A stretch of DNA of 64,000 bases from Caldimonas mangrovi (lineage in GTDB: Bacteria > Pseudomonadota > Gammaproteobacteria > Burkholderiales > Burkholderiaceae_C). The notes under the pieces are model-generated. The model searched no databases, was not told where the DNA came from, and saw nothing but the letters and a program-made list of their open reading frames with translations. The translations under genes and the position numbers were made by a program. The stretch covers positions 62,001-126,000 of the forward strand of contig NZ_JAMKFE010000007.1 of the NCBI RefSeq assembly GCF_023721835.1, in the 5' to 3' direction. This document shows, one piece after another, positions 19,551 through 28,552 of this stretch (within the stretch, counting starts at the first letter, position 1; every line of letters begins with the position of its first letter).

Positions 19551-22500
19551 AAGACTGCGCACGCCCCCCGCTGGTCGTCGACCGTGCGCTCGCGCAGTGG
19601 CGCGAGGCGCTGGACCGCGACCGCGCTTCGTACGTCGGCGAATGGCATGCCCCGTGGCGCGCCGACGGATTGAACTCCGCCGACGCCGGCCAGGCGCTGG
19701 CGTGGATCATTGCGCGCAGCCTCGACGTGCAGGCACAGGGACTCAACGCGATGCCGCTGCGCCTGCAGCTGGAGTTCCTCGACCGCCTGGGCGCCGGCGT
19801 GCTGCCGGCCCAGTCGGCACGCGCGCCGCTGGTGTTCAAGCTGCTCGACAGTGCCACCGGCGACGCCACGGTGCCGTCCGGCACCCGGGTGGCCGCGGTG
19901 CTGCCGCCGCCGGCGCCGTCGCTCGAGGCCGGCGCCGCCGCCCCGCGCCCGGTGGCGCCGGAGTTCTACACCGAGGGCGAGATCACCGCGATGCGCGGGC
20001 GGCTGGCGGCCTGCTATTCCATCGACCCGGCCGAAGACCTGTACGCCGACCACAGCGCCGCCACCGAGACCGGCTTCGCGGTGCTGGAAGCGATGTCGCC
20101 GGTGCCGCACCGGCTGTACCTCGGCCACCCGGAGCTGCTGCGCCTGTCCGGCACCGCGCAGGTGGTGCTCACGGTCGACTTCGCGCCGCCCGGCATGGCC
20201 GCGGCCAGCGTCGAAGCGCAGCAGCGTCCGCTGCTGCTCGACTGGGAGTACTTGAGCGTCAACGGCTGGCTGCCGCTCACGCTGGTGGAAGACCGCACCG
20301 AACGCTTCACGCGCGACGGCAAGATCGTCATCGGCAAGCTCACCGGCCCCGACGCCAAGGAAGGCCTGGTGGCCGGCCGCAACGCGTTCTGGATCCGCGC
20401 CACGGTGGCGGGCCGCGTGCCGTCGGCCCGGGTCGTGGCCGAACTCGTGCCGGCGGCGCCGCAGGAACACGACTTCGAGGTGGAAACCAGCCGCGAACTG
20501 GTCGCGCACGACGTCGTCACGGTGGACGGCATCGACCATGCCACGGTGGTGCGCACCAGCGAGCGCACGGTCACGCTGGACCGCATTCCGGCCGGGCTGG
20601 TGCCGGGCGAACACCTGGTGCTCGCCGACGCGCTGCCGCCGCTGCGCCCCGATGGGGCCGACGAGGCCGGCGTGCTGCCGCGGCTCGACGTGATCCGCGC
20701 GCGCGTCGGCTTCTCGCGCTCCGACCTGGTGGCCGACAAGGCCCTGCTCGACGGCTTCAATGTCGACATCAGCAAGGACTTCCATCCGTTCGGCACCCAG
20801 CCCGCCCCCTACGCGTCGTTCTACGTGGCCTGCAAGGAAGCCTTCTCGCGCAAGGGAGCCCGCATCGAGCTGCGCTTCGAGCTGGTCGAGGCCGGCGCCG
20901 GCTCGGCGGTGCTCGCCTACGAGTACTTCAAGGGCGACCGCTGGGCGATGCTGGGCCCCGACGACGAACTGCAGGACACGACCGCCGCCCTGATGGCCGC
21001 GTCAAAGTCCGGCGTGGTGTCGTTCAACGCGCCGCTGGCCTGGGCCGAATCCGAGCTGAACGGCGAGTCCGCCTTCTGGCTGCGACTGCGCATCGCCAGC
21101 GGCGACTACGGCAAGCCGCGCGAGTTGTCGGTGGTGCCCGACCCGGCCGACAGCAGCAAGTACATCGTGACCTCGGTCGACCCGACGCTCGCGCCGCCGG
21201 TGGTGCGCACCTTGCGCGTCGGCTACGTGGTGCTGTCGAACCCGTCGACGCTGGAGTACTGCATCGCCGAGAACGATTTCGCGTTGACCGACCACAGCGA
21301 GAACGCCCGCTGGTCGCGCAGCACCTTTGCGCCGTTCGCGCCGGTGGCCGACCGCACCCCCGCGTTGCACTTCGGCTTCACGCACCACCCGCCGGCCGCG
21401 CTGGTGAGCCTGCTGCTGCAGGTCACGGCGGCAGGTGCGGCCGCAGCGGCGCAGCCCTACACCTGGGAGTACTGGGGGCGCAACGGCTGGACCGAGCTGT
21501 CGGTGCGCGATTCCACGCTCGGCCTGCAACAGACCGGCCTGGTGCAGTTCGTCGGCCCGCCCGACGCGCTGCCGCGCGAAGGACTGGGCGGCTCGCTGTA
21601 CCGCGTGCGGGCGCGGCTGAAGACCGGGCTGCTCGCGCGCGACCACGTCACACACTTCGGGGGCGTGTGGCTCAACGCCGTGTGGGCCTCGCAGGGCACA
21701 CGCTACGTGCGCGAGTCGCTCGGCATCGCCAGCGGCGAGCCCGACCAGACCTACGTGCTGCCGCCGGTGCGCGCCGTCGCGGGGCCGGCGTCGCTCGGCT
21801 CCGCGTCGGCGCCGCCCGCCGCACGCGACGCGGCCAGCTTCGAGCAGGCGCTGGACGTGCCGGTGCACGGCGTGCCCGTGCTGGCCGGCGAGCAGGTCGA
21901 GGTGCGCGAATGGAGCGGCCGCGGCGACGACTGGGAGACGGCCGTGGCCGGCGTGCCGCGCGAGGACCTGCGCTTCGAGACCGACCCGCAGCAGCCTTCG
22001 GTGGTCACCGCCGTCTGGGTGCGCTGGCATGCGCGGCCGCACCTGTACGACACCGGCCGCGACGACCGGCACTACGTGGTGGAGCGGGCGCGCGGCATGT
22101 TCCGCTTCCCGCCGGCCGGCGCGCGCGTACCGCCGGCCGGTGCGCCGATCGCCGTGAGCTACGTCACCGGTGGCGGCACCGGCGGCAACGTCCCGGCCGG
22201 CACGTTGCGCGAACTGCGCAGCGGCGTCGGCTTCATCGAATCGGTGCGCAACCCGCTGCCGGCCGAAGGCGGCGCCGCGACTGAGTCGCTGCGCAGCGCA
22301 CGCGACCGCAGCGTACAACTCGTCCGGCACCGGGACCGCGCGGTGAGCTTCGAAGACTACGAGTGGCTGGCCCGCGAGGCCTCGCCCGATGTCGCGCGCG
22401 TGCGCGCGTTGCCGCTCGAAGGGCTGGACGGCCGCGGCGCGCGCGGCTTCGTCGGCCTGGTGCTGGTGCCGCATTCGGTCGACCCGGCGCCGGTGCCGTC

Positions 22501-22927
22501 GCGCGAGCTGGTGGCCCGGGTGCTCGACCACCTGCGCCGTCGCGCACCGGCCGGCGTCGCAGGCGGCATCCGCAGCGTGATGCCGAGTTATGTGCGCGTG
22601 GGCGTGCGCGCCGAGATCCTGCCGGTGTCGGCGCAGGAAGCAGGCCGCGTCGAGGCACGCGTGCGCGAGCGCCTCGCGCGCTATCTGCACCCGCTCAGCG
22701 GCGGCGCCGACGGGCGCGGCTGGCAGTTCGGCGAGCCGGTCGACCTGTCCGGCGTGGCCGCGCTGGTCGAACACACGCCGGGGGTGGACGCCGTGCATTT
22801 CCTGCAGCTCATGGTCGGCTCGGCCGTGCACGGCGACTTCGTGCCGGTCAGCCCGCAGCAGTTGCCGGCCCCCGGCGAATCGCAACTGAAGATCCTCGTG
22901 CCGAGCGTGCCCTATGTCCTTGGTTAA
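19547..22927 (+). CDS. Large baseplate protein (gpJ-like, Afp11-type)
   Basis: This 1126-residue protein is the large baseplate wedge component of eCIS. The N-terminal 150 residues resemble the gpJ arm (LQLEFLDRLGAGVLPAQSAR). The long middle is a set of beta-sandwich domains (about 150-850). The C-terminal third contains the typical NPLPAEGGAATESL followed by RAVSFEDYEWLAREASPDVA and YVRVGVRAEILPV. It forms the wedge ring around the hub together with the next gene product. The ATG overlaps the gp25 stop, and its own stop lies inside the next gene. Confidence 0.9.
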   Translation: MKDCARPPLVVDRALAQWREALDRDRASYVGEWHAPWRADGLNSADAGQALAWIIARSLDVQAQGLNAMPLRLQLEFLDRLGAGVLPAQSARAPLVFKLLDSATGDATVPSGTRVAAVLPPPAPSLEAGAAAPRPVAPEFYTEGEITAMRGRLAACYSIDPAEDLYADHSAATETGFAVLEAMSPVPHRLYLGHPELLRLSGTAQVVLTVDFAPPGMAAASVEAQQRPLLLDWEYLSVNGWLPLTLVEDRTERFTRDGKIVIGKLTGPDAKEGLVAGRNAFWIRATVAGRVPSARVVAELVPAAPQEHDFEVETSRELVAHDVVTVDGIDHATVVRTSERTVTLDRIPAGLVPGEHLVLADALPPLRPDGADEAGVLPRLDVIRARVGFSRSDLVADKALLDGFNVDISKDFHPFGTQPAPYASFYVACKEAFSRKGARIELRFELVEAGAGSAVLAYEYFKGDRWAMLGPDDELQDTTAALMAASKSGVVSFNAPLAWAESELNGESAFWLRLRIASGDYGKPRELSVVPDPADSSKYIVTSVDPTLAPPVVRTLRVGYVVLSNPSTLEYCIAENDFALTDHSENARWSRSTFAPFAPVADRTPALHFGFTHHPPAALVSLLLQVTAAGAAAAAQPYTWEYWGRNGWTELSVRDSTLGLQQTGLVQFVGPPDALPREGLGGSLYRVRARLKTGLLARDHVTHFGGVWLNAVWASQGTRYVRESLGIASGEPDQTYVLPPVRAVAGPASLGSASAPPAARDAASFEQALDVPVHGVPVLAGEQVEVREWSGRGDDWETAVAGVPREDLRFETDPQQPSVVTAVWVRWHARPHLYDTGRDDRHYVVERARGMFRFPPAGARVPPAGAPIAVSYVTGGGTGGNVPAGTLRELRSGVGFIESVRNPLPAEGGAATESLRSARDRSVQLVRHRDRAVSFEDYEWLAREASPDVARVRALPLEGLDGRGARGFVGLVLVPHSVDPAPVPSRELVARVLDHLRRRAPAGVAGGIRSVMPSYVRVGVRAEILPVSAQEAGRVEARVRERLARYLHPLSGGADGRGWQFGEPVDLSGVAALVEHTPGVDAVHFLQLMVGSAVHGDFVPVSPQQLPAPGESQLKILVPSVPYVLG

Positions 22928-24977
22928 GCCCTCGCTCGACAACCGCGGCTTCGACCAGCTGGTCGACGAAGGCCGCGCGCAGATCCCGCGGCTGGCACCG
23001 GGTTGGACCGACCACAACGCGTCCGACCCCGGCATCACCTTGATGGAGCTGGCGGCCTGGCTCGCAGAGCAGAACATCTACCGCTACGACCGACCTTCGG
23101 ACGAGGCGCTGCGCGGTTTTGCGCAACTCGTGCTCGACGATGCGCGGCGCGAGGCCACCCTTGCGAGCACGGTGGTGGCGGTGGCCCATGCCAATGCCGC
23201 GGGCGTCGACCTGCCCGCGCGCATCCAGCTCGCCACCGGCACCGCCGAGGCCTTCGAGACGCGCACCGCCTTGCATGCCTCACCGGCGCAGCTGGTGCAG
23301 GTCGGCTGGAGCGCCGCAGGCGGCGGCTTCGAGGACGCCACCGCCGACAACCAGACGGCGCACCCCTGGTGGCCGCTCGGCCCGCGCCCGCGGCCCGGTG
23401 CCGCACTCGTGCTCGGCTTCGACCGGCCGCTGGATGCCCCCGGCGCGACCCTGGCGCTGCACCTGTGGACCGACACCTGGTCCGCCGATGCGCGCACGCG
23501 CCAGCGCCTGCAGGCCGAGCACGATGCGCTGGTGCAGCACCTGCAGGCGAGCTGCCCGCCCTGCAGCTGGAAGCCCACCGCCGAAGCCGCGCATTGGCGC
23601 CACCACTACCGCGCCGCCACCGTGTGGGAATTCGATGCCGGCGGCACCTGGCAGCCGCTGACCGACGTGGTCGACGACACGCGTGCACTCTCGCTGTCGG
23701 GCTTCGTGCGCTTCACGGCACCGGTCGGCCACCAGGCCAGCGGCGGCCTCTGGCGCGTGCGCTGCCGCCTGCGCCGCGGCCGCCACGAATGCCCGCCGCG
23801 TGCGCTGCACCTGGCCTTCAACGCCGTCGAGGCCGAGCATGCGCTGAGCCGTCCCGAGCGATCGCTGGGCCTCGCCCATGGCCGTGCCCGCCCCCTGTTC
23901 GCGCTGGGCGAGGCCCCCATCGCGCACGGCACCACCTCGCTGCGCATCGACGACGGCGCGGGCAGCGTCCAGACCGACTGGGCCGTCGTGCCCGAGTGGG
24001 ACCGCAGCGGCCCGCACGACCGCTGCGTGCGCATCGACCCGGCCTTGGGGCTGCTGCACGGCGGCGACGGCTTGCGCGGTGCCGTGCTGCCGGCCGGCCA
24101 CGAGGTGTACGCGAGCTACCGTGTCGGCGGAGGGCCCGCGGGCAACCTCGCCGCCGGCTCGCTCATGCACGTGCCGGTCAATGCGACGAACGATGCACTG
24201 ACGCAGCCCACGCCGCTGTCCGGGCTGGCGCATGCGCTGTCGGTGCGGCAGCCCTTCGCCGCGACGGGCGGGCGCCCGCGCGAAACGCTGCGCGCGATGC
24301 AGGCGCGTGCCATCCGGCACGCCACCTCGGTCGACAAGGCCGTCACGCTGGCCGACTTCGAACGCCTCGCGCTGCGGACACCCGGCGTGCCGGTGGCGCG
24401 CGTGCGTGCGGTGGCGGGCACCCACCCGGCTCTGCCGTGCTGGCCGGCCCCCGGCGTGGTGCAGCTCGTCGTCGTGCCGCATTGCCGGCGGCCCGCGCCG
24501 ATGCCCAGCCGCGCGCTGCTCGACGCGGTGGCGCGCTACCTGGCGCCGCGCCGTCTGGTGACCTGCGAGCTGCAGGTGCGCCCGCCGCGCTACCGCCGCG
24601 TCGCCGTGCACGCGACGCTGCACCTCGACTGCACCGCACACGACGCCGACACGACCATGGAGCTCGCGGCGGCCCGCGTCGATGCCTTTCTCGACCCGCT
24701 CACCGGCGGCCCCGACGGCACCGGCTGGCCGATCGGCCGCACTGTGTACCGCAACGAGCTGATGGCCCTGCTGGCCCAGACCCCCGGCGTGGCGAGTGTC
24801 AGCGAGCTCGGCCTGAACGGGCCCTGCGGCCAGGGCGCCTGCTGCGGCAACGTGACGCTGTGCGACGACGAACTGGTGCGGCCCGGGCGGCACCGCCTGC
24901 GCGTGCAAAGCGCACAACCCCTGAACCTGAGACGGAGCGACGCCCATGTGTGCGAGCAAGACAGACCCTGTGCGTGA
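22914..24977 (+). CDS. Second baseplate wedge protein (Afp12-type)
   Basis: This 687-residue protein begins with a conserved wedge motif, DHNASDPGITLMELAAWLAE (about 33-52), found in putative baseplate assembly proteins of eCIS. The C-terminal half repeats the arrangement of the preceding protein (KAVTLADFERLALRTPGVPV, YRRVAVHATLHLD), and the two probably form the wedge heterodimer. A Cys-rich end (GPCGQGACCGNVTLC) is unusual for the family and could bind metal or form crosslinks. It overlaps the previous gene by 14 bases and the next by 32. Confidence 0.88.
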   Translation: MSLVKPSLDNRGFDQLVDEGRAQIPRLAPGWTDHNASDPGITLMELAAWLAEQNIYRYDRPSDEALRGFAQLVLDDARREATLASTVVAVAHANAAGVDLPARIQLATGTAEAFETRTALHASPAQLVQVGWSAAGGGFEDATADNQTAHPWWPLGPRPRPGAALVLGFDRPLDAPGATLALHLWTDTWSADARTRQRLQAEHDALVQHLQASCPPCSWKPTAEAAHWRHHYRAATVWEFDAGGTWQPLTDVVDDTRALSLSGFVRFTAPVGHQASGGLWRVRCRLRRGRHECPPRALHLAFNAVEAEHALSRPERSLGLAHGRARPLFALGEAPIAHGTTSLRIDDGAGSVQTDWAVVPEWDRSGPHDRCVRIDPALGLLHGGDGLRGAVLPAGHEVYASYRVGGGPAGNLAAGSLMHVPVNATNDALTQPTPLSGLAHALSVRQPFAATGGRPRETLRAMQARAIRHATSVDKAVTLADFERLALRTPGVPVARVRAVAGTHPALPCWPAPGVVQLVVVPHCRRPAPMPSRALLDAVARYLAPRRLVTCELQVRPPRYRRVAVHATLHLDCTAHDADTTMELAAARVDAFLDPLTGGPDGTGWPIGRTVYRNELMALLAQTPGVASVSELGLNGPCGQGACCGNVTLCDDELVRPGRHRLRVQSAQPLNLRRSDAHVCEQDRPCA

Positions 24978-26352
24978 GCGGCTCAACTACTTCAACGGCC
25001 AGCGCCTGACCGCGAGCGACCTGCGCACCGAGCAGGGGCATCACGTCGGCATGCGTCGCGTGTTGAACCGCTCGCTGTACACCCAAGGCATCGTCGTCGG
25101 GCTCGACGTCGAACGCGCCCCCGAAGACCCGGCCGACCCGACCTGGAAGCACAAGGTGCTGGTGCGTCGCGGGCTGGCCTTCGACCACCTCGGCCGCGAG
25201 ATCTTCGTGCCCGAAGACGTGCTGGTGCTGGTGATGGGTGCGCCCAGCACGACACCGGGCGTGGTGTTCGGCAACCTGCTCGCGGTGTCGTACCGCGAGC
25301 ACCGCCGCCAACCGGTGCACGAGCGTTGCGCGGTCGTCACCCCCTACAAGCCGTGCAGCGGCGACATGCCATGGGGCGCACCGAGCCGCATCGTTGCCGA
25401 CTGGGCGTTCAGTTTCCTCGACGCCTGGCCGGCCGAGGAAAGCGGCCGCATCGTGCTGGCGCAGGTGGAGCTGAACGCCAACTGCGAGGTGGTGCGCGTG
25501 ATCCCCGGCGTGCGCCGCTACGCCATCCCGACCAAGCCGCAGACAGTGCGCGTGATGGCCCTGGAAGGCGAGAAGGACGTCAACGCCGCCAACCCCAAGG
25601 TGCTGTACTTCCACCTCGAGGGCGGATTCCCCAACGTGGCCACGCTGCACCTGCGCAGCCGGCAGTTCTCGACGCTGCACTACACCGAGCTGGCGCGCCA
25701 CACGCACCACCTCGACGGTGAGCTGTCCACGCAGCCGGGCGTCGACGCGCACCAGCACACCATGGGCGAGATCACCACCGGCGAGGGCCTGGACCCGGAC
25801 GACCTGGAGTTCCAGTCGCTCGCGCACTTCGGCAGCGACGCCGACTACGCGATCCGCCTGTGGGAACCCGCCACGAAGGCCAACACCGATGCCGGCCACG
25901 TGCTGCACAACCTGAGCCAGCTGGCCGAGTTGCGCGCGATCAATTCGCTGCACACCCACAGCATCGCCGCGGGTCAGCAGACCAATGCCGCCGGTGCAGT
26001 GCCTGCGCACAGCCACAACTTCACCACGCTGTCGGCCGACGAAACCGGCCACCAGCCCGGCGTGCGCAACGGCGCCGCCTACACCTATTTCGGCGAGCTG
26101 CAGGTCAAGCTCAACGGCATCAACATCACCGCGCAGATCCTCGAGCAGTTGAAGGCCAACGGGCCCGACTGGCCGAACCTCAAGCTGGGCCAGGCGAACA
26201 ACGCTGCCCACCTGCTGGTGACCACCGGCACCGGGCCCATCGACCTGCTGCGCATCCCCGGCGTGGACCTCGCGCCGAACCAGGAGCACGTGCTCGAGTT
26301 CATCCCCACCGCCGGTGGCGGGCAGCTCCACTACAACCTCTATGTCGAGTAG
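24946..26352 (+). CDS. Fibre-like eCIS protein with docking segment and HxH ladder
   Basis: This 468-residue protein starts with a docking segment (RLNYFNGQRLTASDLRTEQ, 12-30) that recurs in two later genes of the operon. The N-terminal half is beta-rich. The second half holds four HxH motifs, at 252/254, 269/271, 336/338 and 355/357. In T4 long tail fibre tips (gp37), HxH motifs from a trimer bind iron ions along a needle. This suggests a trimeric metal-stiffened fibre or needle attached to the baseplate, with receptor binding as the likely role. GGAG lies at 24934-24937, before the ATG. Function is inferred from the motif pattern and position. Confidence 0.7.
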   Translation: MCASKTDPVRERLNYFNGQRLTASDLRTEQGHHVGMRRVLNRSLYTQGIVVGLDVERAPEDPADPTWKHKVLVRRGLAFDHLGREIFVPEDVLVLVMGAPSTTPGVVFGNLLAVSYREHRRQPVHERCAVVTPYKPCSGDMPWGAPSRIVADWAFSFLDAWPAEESGRIVLAQVELNANCEVVRVIPGVRRYAIPTKPQTVRVMALEGEKDVNAANPKVLYFHLEGGFPNVATLHLRSRQFSTLHYTELARHTHHLDGELSTQPGVDAHQHTMGEITTGEGLDPDDLEFQSLAHFGSDADYAIRLWEPATKANTDAGHVLHNLSQLAELRAINSLHTHSIAAGQQTNAAGAVPAHSHNFTTLSADETGHQPGVRNGAAYTYFGELQVKLNGINITAQILEQLKANGPDWPNLKLGQANNAAHLLVTTGTGPIDLLRIPGVDLAPNQEHVLEFIPTAGGGQLHYNLYVE

Positions 26353-26355
26353 CGC

Positions 26356-28542
26356 ATGAACGACGCGACCCGCCACTTCCTGCTGCGCGACCGGCGGCGC
26401 TGGCACGGGCTGCGCTCGGGCCTGGACGTCGACCGCGACGGCGCGTTGCAGCTGGCGGCCCTGCCCGCACCGGCGGACGGGCGCAGCGTGTCGATCGCGA
26501 CGCCGTTGCCGGCGGCGCGCGAAGTGTCCGGCATCGCGGCGGGGCCCAACGGCGCCGTGTTCGTCAGCGACACCGAACACCACCGGCTGCTGTTCATCGA
26601 CGGCGCCTGCAACGCCCGCGCGTGGTTGCCGCCGGGCGGCACGGCCGGCTCGGCGCCCGGCCAGTTCCATGCGCCGCGCGGCCTCGCACTCGCCGCCGGT
26701 GCGCTGCTGGTGGCCGACAGCGGCAACGCACGCGTGCAGCATCTGGCACTGCCGGCCCTGGAGCCGCACCTGGCCTGGGCGCGCTGGGGCCAGCCGGTCG
26801 GGGTGGCGGTGGACAGCACCGGCCGCGTGGTGGTGGCGGACGCCGCGGGACAGCGTGTCGAGCGCTGCGACGACCGCGGCGTGCCGGATGCCGTGTTCAA
26901 CGCGGCGCTGGCCGCCGCCGGCCTGCTGGTACAGCCGCGGTGGGTGGCCATCGGCCGCGACGACCGCGTGCTGGTCGGCGACGCGGGCGCGAACGCGGTG
27001 TTCGTGTTCGACGCCGACGGCACGCCGCGCGACCCGCTGCCCGGCCCGGCCGGCTGGTTGCCCGGTGCGCTGGCCGCCGACGACCAGCGCATCTACGTGG
27101 CCGATGCCGCCACCGCACGCCTGCAGGCCTTCGATGCCGACGGCGCCTGGATCGGCGTGCTGCCGCACTGGTCCGGTCCGGTCACGGCGCTCGCGCTGCG
27201 CGCGGGCGGCCACCTGCTCGTGAAACCCGGGCTCGATGCGACCTATCACGAGTTCGCGGCCGGCCTGGCCCACGTGGCACAAGGCCACATCGCCGCGGGC
27301 CCGCTCGACGCCGCCGAACTGGCCGACTGGGAGCGCGTGTGGTGCGAGTCGAGCACGCCCGAAGGCACGCGCTGCACCCTCGAATACGCCCACCAGGCGA
27401 ACGAGGCGCCGGCGCCCGTCGCCTGGACACTCGCCACCTCGAACGATGCGCTGCTGTCGGCCGGCCCGCCGGCCGCGCCGGGCACGCGGCGCCACCTGTG
27501 GCTGCGCGTCACGCTGTCGACCACGGTGCCCGCGCGCACGCCGCGGCTCACGCAGGCGCGCGCCGCGACCCCGGGCGAGGACTACCTCGACCACCTGCCG
27601 ATGACCTACCGGCTGCACGACGCGGCGCCCGACGGCCGCGAAGGTTTCCTGTCACGTTGGCTCAAGCTGCTGCGCGGCGAGTTCACCATCATCGAGGAGG
27701 CGCTGGACCTGATGCCGCGCCTGCCGGACCCGCAACACGCGCCCGGCACCCACCTCGCGTGGCTGGCCAGCTGGCTCGCGCTGGAGCTGCCGCGCATCCG
27801 CGACGACGACGAATGCCGCGAGCTCATCGCGCGCGCCGTGCGCCTGCATGCGCGGCGCGGCACGCCGGCCTCGATCGCCGAACACGTGGCGCTGCACACC
27901 GGCATCCGCCCCACCATCGTCGAGGCCTACGAGGGTCGCCACCTGTGGCTGCTGGGCACCTCGTCCCGGCTCGGCTTCGACACGCAGCTGCCGCCGTTCG
28001 ACCCGCTCGGCTGGGTGGTGCCCGACCCTGATGCGGCCATCGACTGCTGCGCGGCCCTCGAGGCGCCCGCCGGCTGCGGGATGCCGGTCCCGCTGGCCGA
28101 TGCAGGCTGCGGCCCGTGCGTGCCCGCCGGGGCTGCCGGCCCGGTGGTCGAGTTGCCCGCCACGACCGTCGGCCGCGCCATCGTCGGCGAAGGCGGGCCG
28201 CTGGCCGCACACCAGATCGGCCTGCCGCTGTTTTCCGACGAGGCCTACCGCTTCTGCGTGCTGGTCGACGCCTACCGCGTCTGCGATGCCGCGCTGTTGG
28301 ACGAGATCCGCCGCATCGTCGACCGGGAAAAGCCCGCCCACACCGACTGGCGCCTGGAACTGGTCGAACCCGACATGCGCGTGGGCCTGCAGGCGCGCAT
28401 CGGCATCGACGCCATCGTCGGCGGCGAACGGCCCGGCTGGCGCCTCGGCGCCGAGCTCGGCACCCACACCACCCTGTCGCCCCGCGACGCCGCGACCCGC
28501 CTCGACGGCCTCGTGCTGGGCGACGGCATGACGCTCAACTGA
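26356..28542 (+). CDS. NHL-type beta-propeller fused to phage tail protein I
   Basis: This 728-residue protein has two parts. Residues about 50-310 form a beta-propeller of NHL-like repeats (GIAAGPNGAVFVSDTEHHRL, GLALAAGALLVADSGNARV, GVAVDSTGRVVVADAAGQRV). Residues from about 415 onward are the tail protein I (gpI-like) domain (DYLDHLPMTYRL, LLRGEFTIIEEALDLMPRL, RGTPASIAEHVALHTGIRP). A Cys-rich insert lies near 557-595 (DCCAALEAPAGCGMPVPLAD). gpI sits at the outer rim of the baseplate; the propeller could act as a receptor- or scaffold-binding module on that rim. It starts three bases after the previous stop. Confidence 0.85.
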   Translation: MNDATRHFLLRDRRRWHGLRSGLDVDRDGALQLAALPAPADGRSVSIATPLPAAREVSGIAAGPNGAVFVSDTEHHRLLFIDGACNARAWLPPGGTAGSAPGQFHAPRGLALAAGALLVADSGNARVQHLALPALEPHLAWARWGQPVGVAVDSTGRVVVADAAGQRVERCDDRGVPDAVFNAALAAAGLLVQPRWVAIGRDDRVLVGDAGANAVFVFDADGTPRDPLPGPAGWLPGALAADDQRIYVADAATARLQAFDADGAWIGVLPHWSGPVTALALRAGGHLLVKPGLDATYHEFAAGLAHVAQGHIAAGPLDAAELADWERVWCESSTPEGTRCTLEYAHQANEAPAPVAWTLATSNDALLSAGPPAAPGTRRHLWLRVTLSTTVPARTPRLTQARAATPGEDYLDHLPMTYRLHDAAPDGREGFLSRWLKLLRGEFTIIEEALDLMPRLPDPQHAPGTHLAWLASWLALELPRIRDDDECRELIARAVRLHARRGTPASIAEHVALHTGIRPTIVEAYEGRHLWLLGTSSRLGFDTQLPPFDPLGWVVPDPDAAIDCCAALEAPAGCGMPVPLADAGCGPCVPAGAAGPVVELPATTVGRAIVGEGGPLAAHQIGLPLFSDEAYRFCVLVDAYRVCDAALLDEIRRIVDREKPAHTDWRLELVEPDMRVGLQARIGIDAIVGGERPGWRLGAELGTHTTLSPRDAATRLDGLVLGDGMTLN

Positions 28543-28552
28543 GGAGCCCCGC

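Noticed and set aside
16839-19562. 907-codon minus-strand open frame opposite the hub, spike, PAAR and gp25 genes
   Set aside because: It spans four well-recognised plus-strand genes and their boundaries, which a real gene would not track. Composition is that of a shadow frame.
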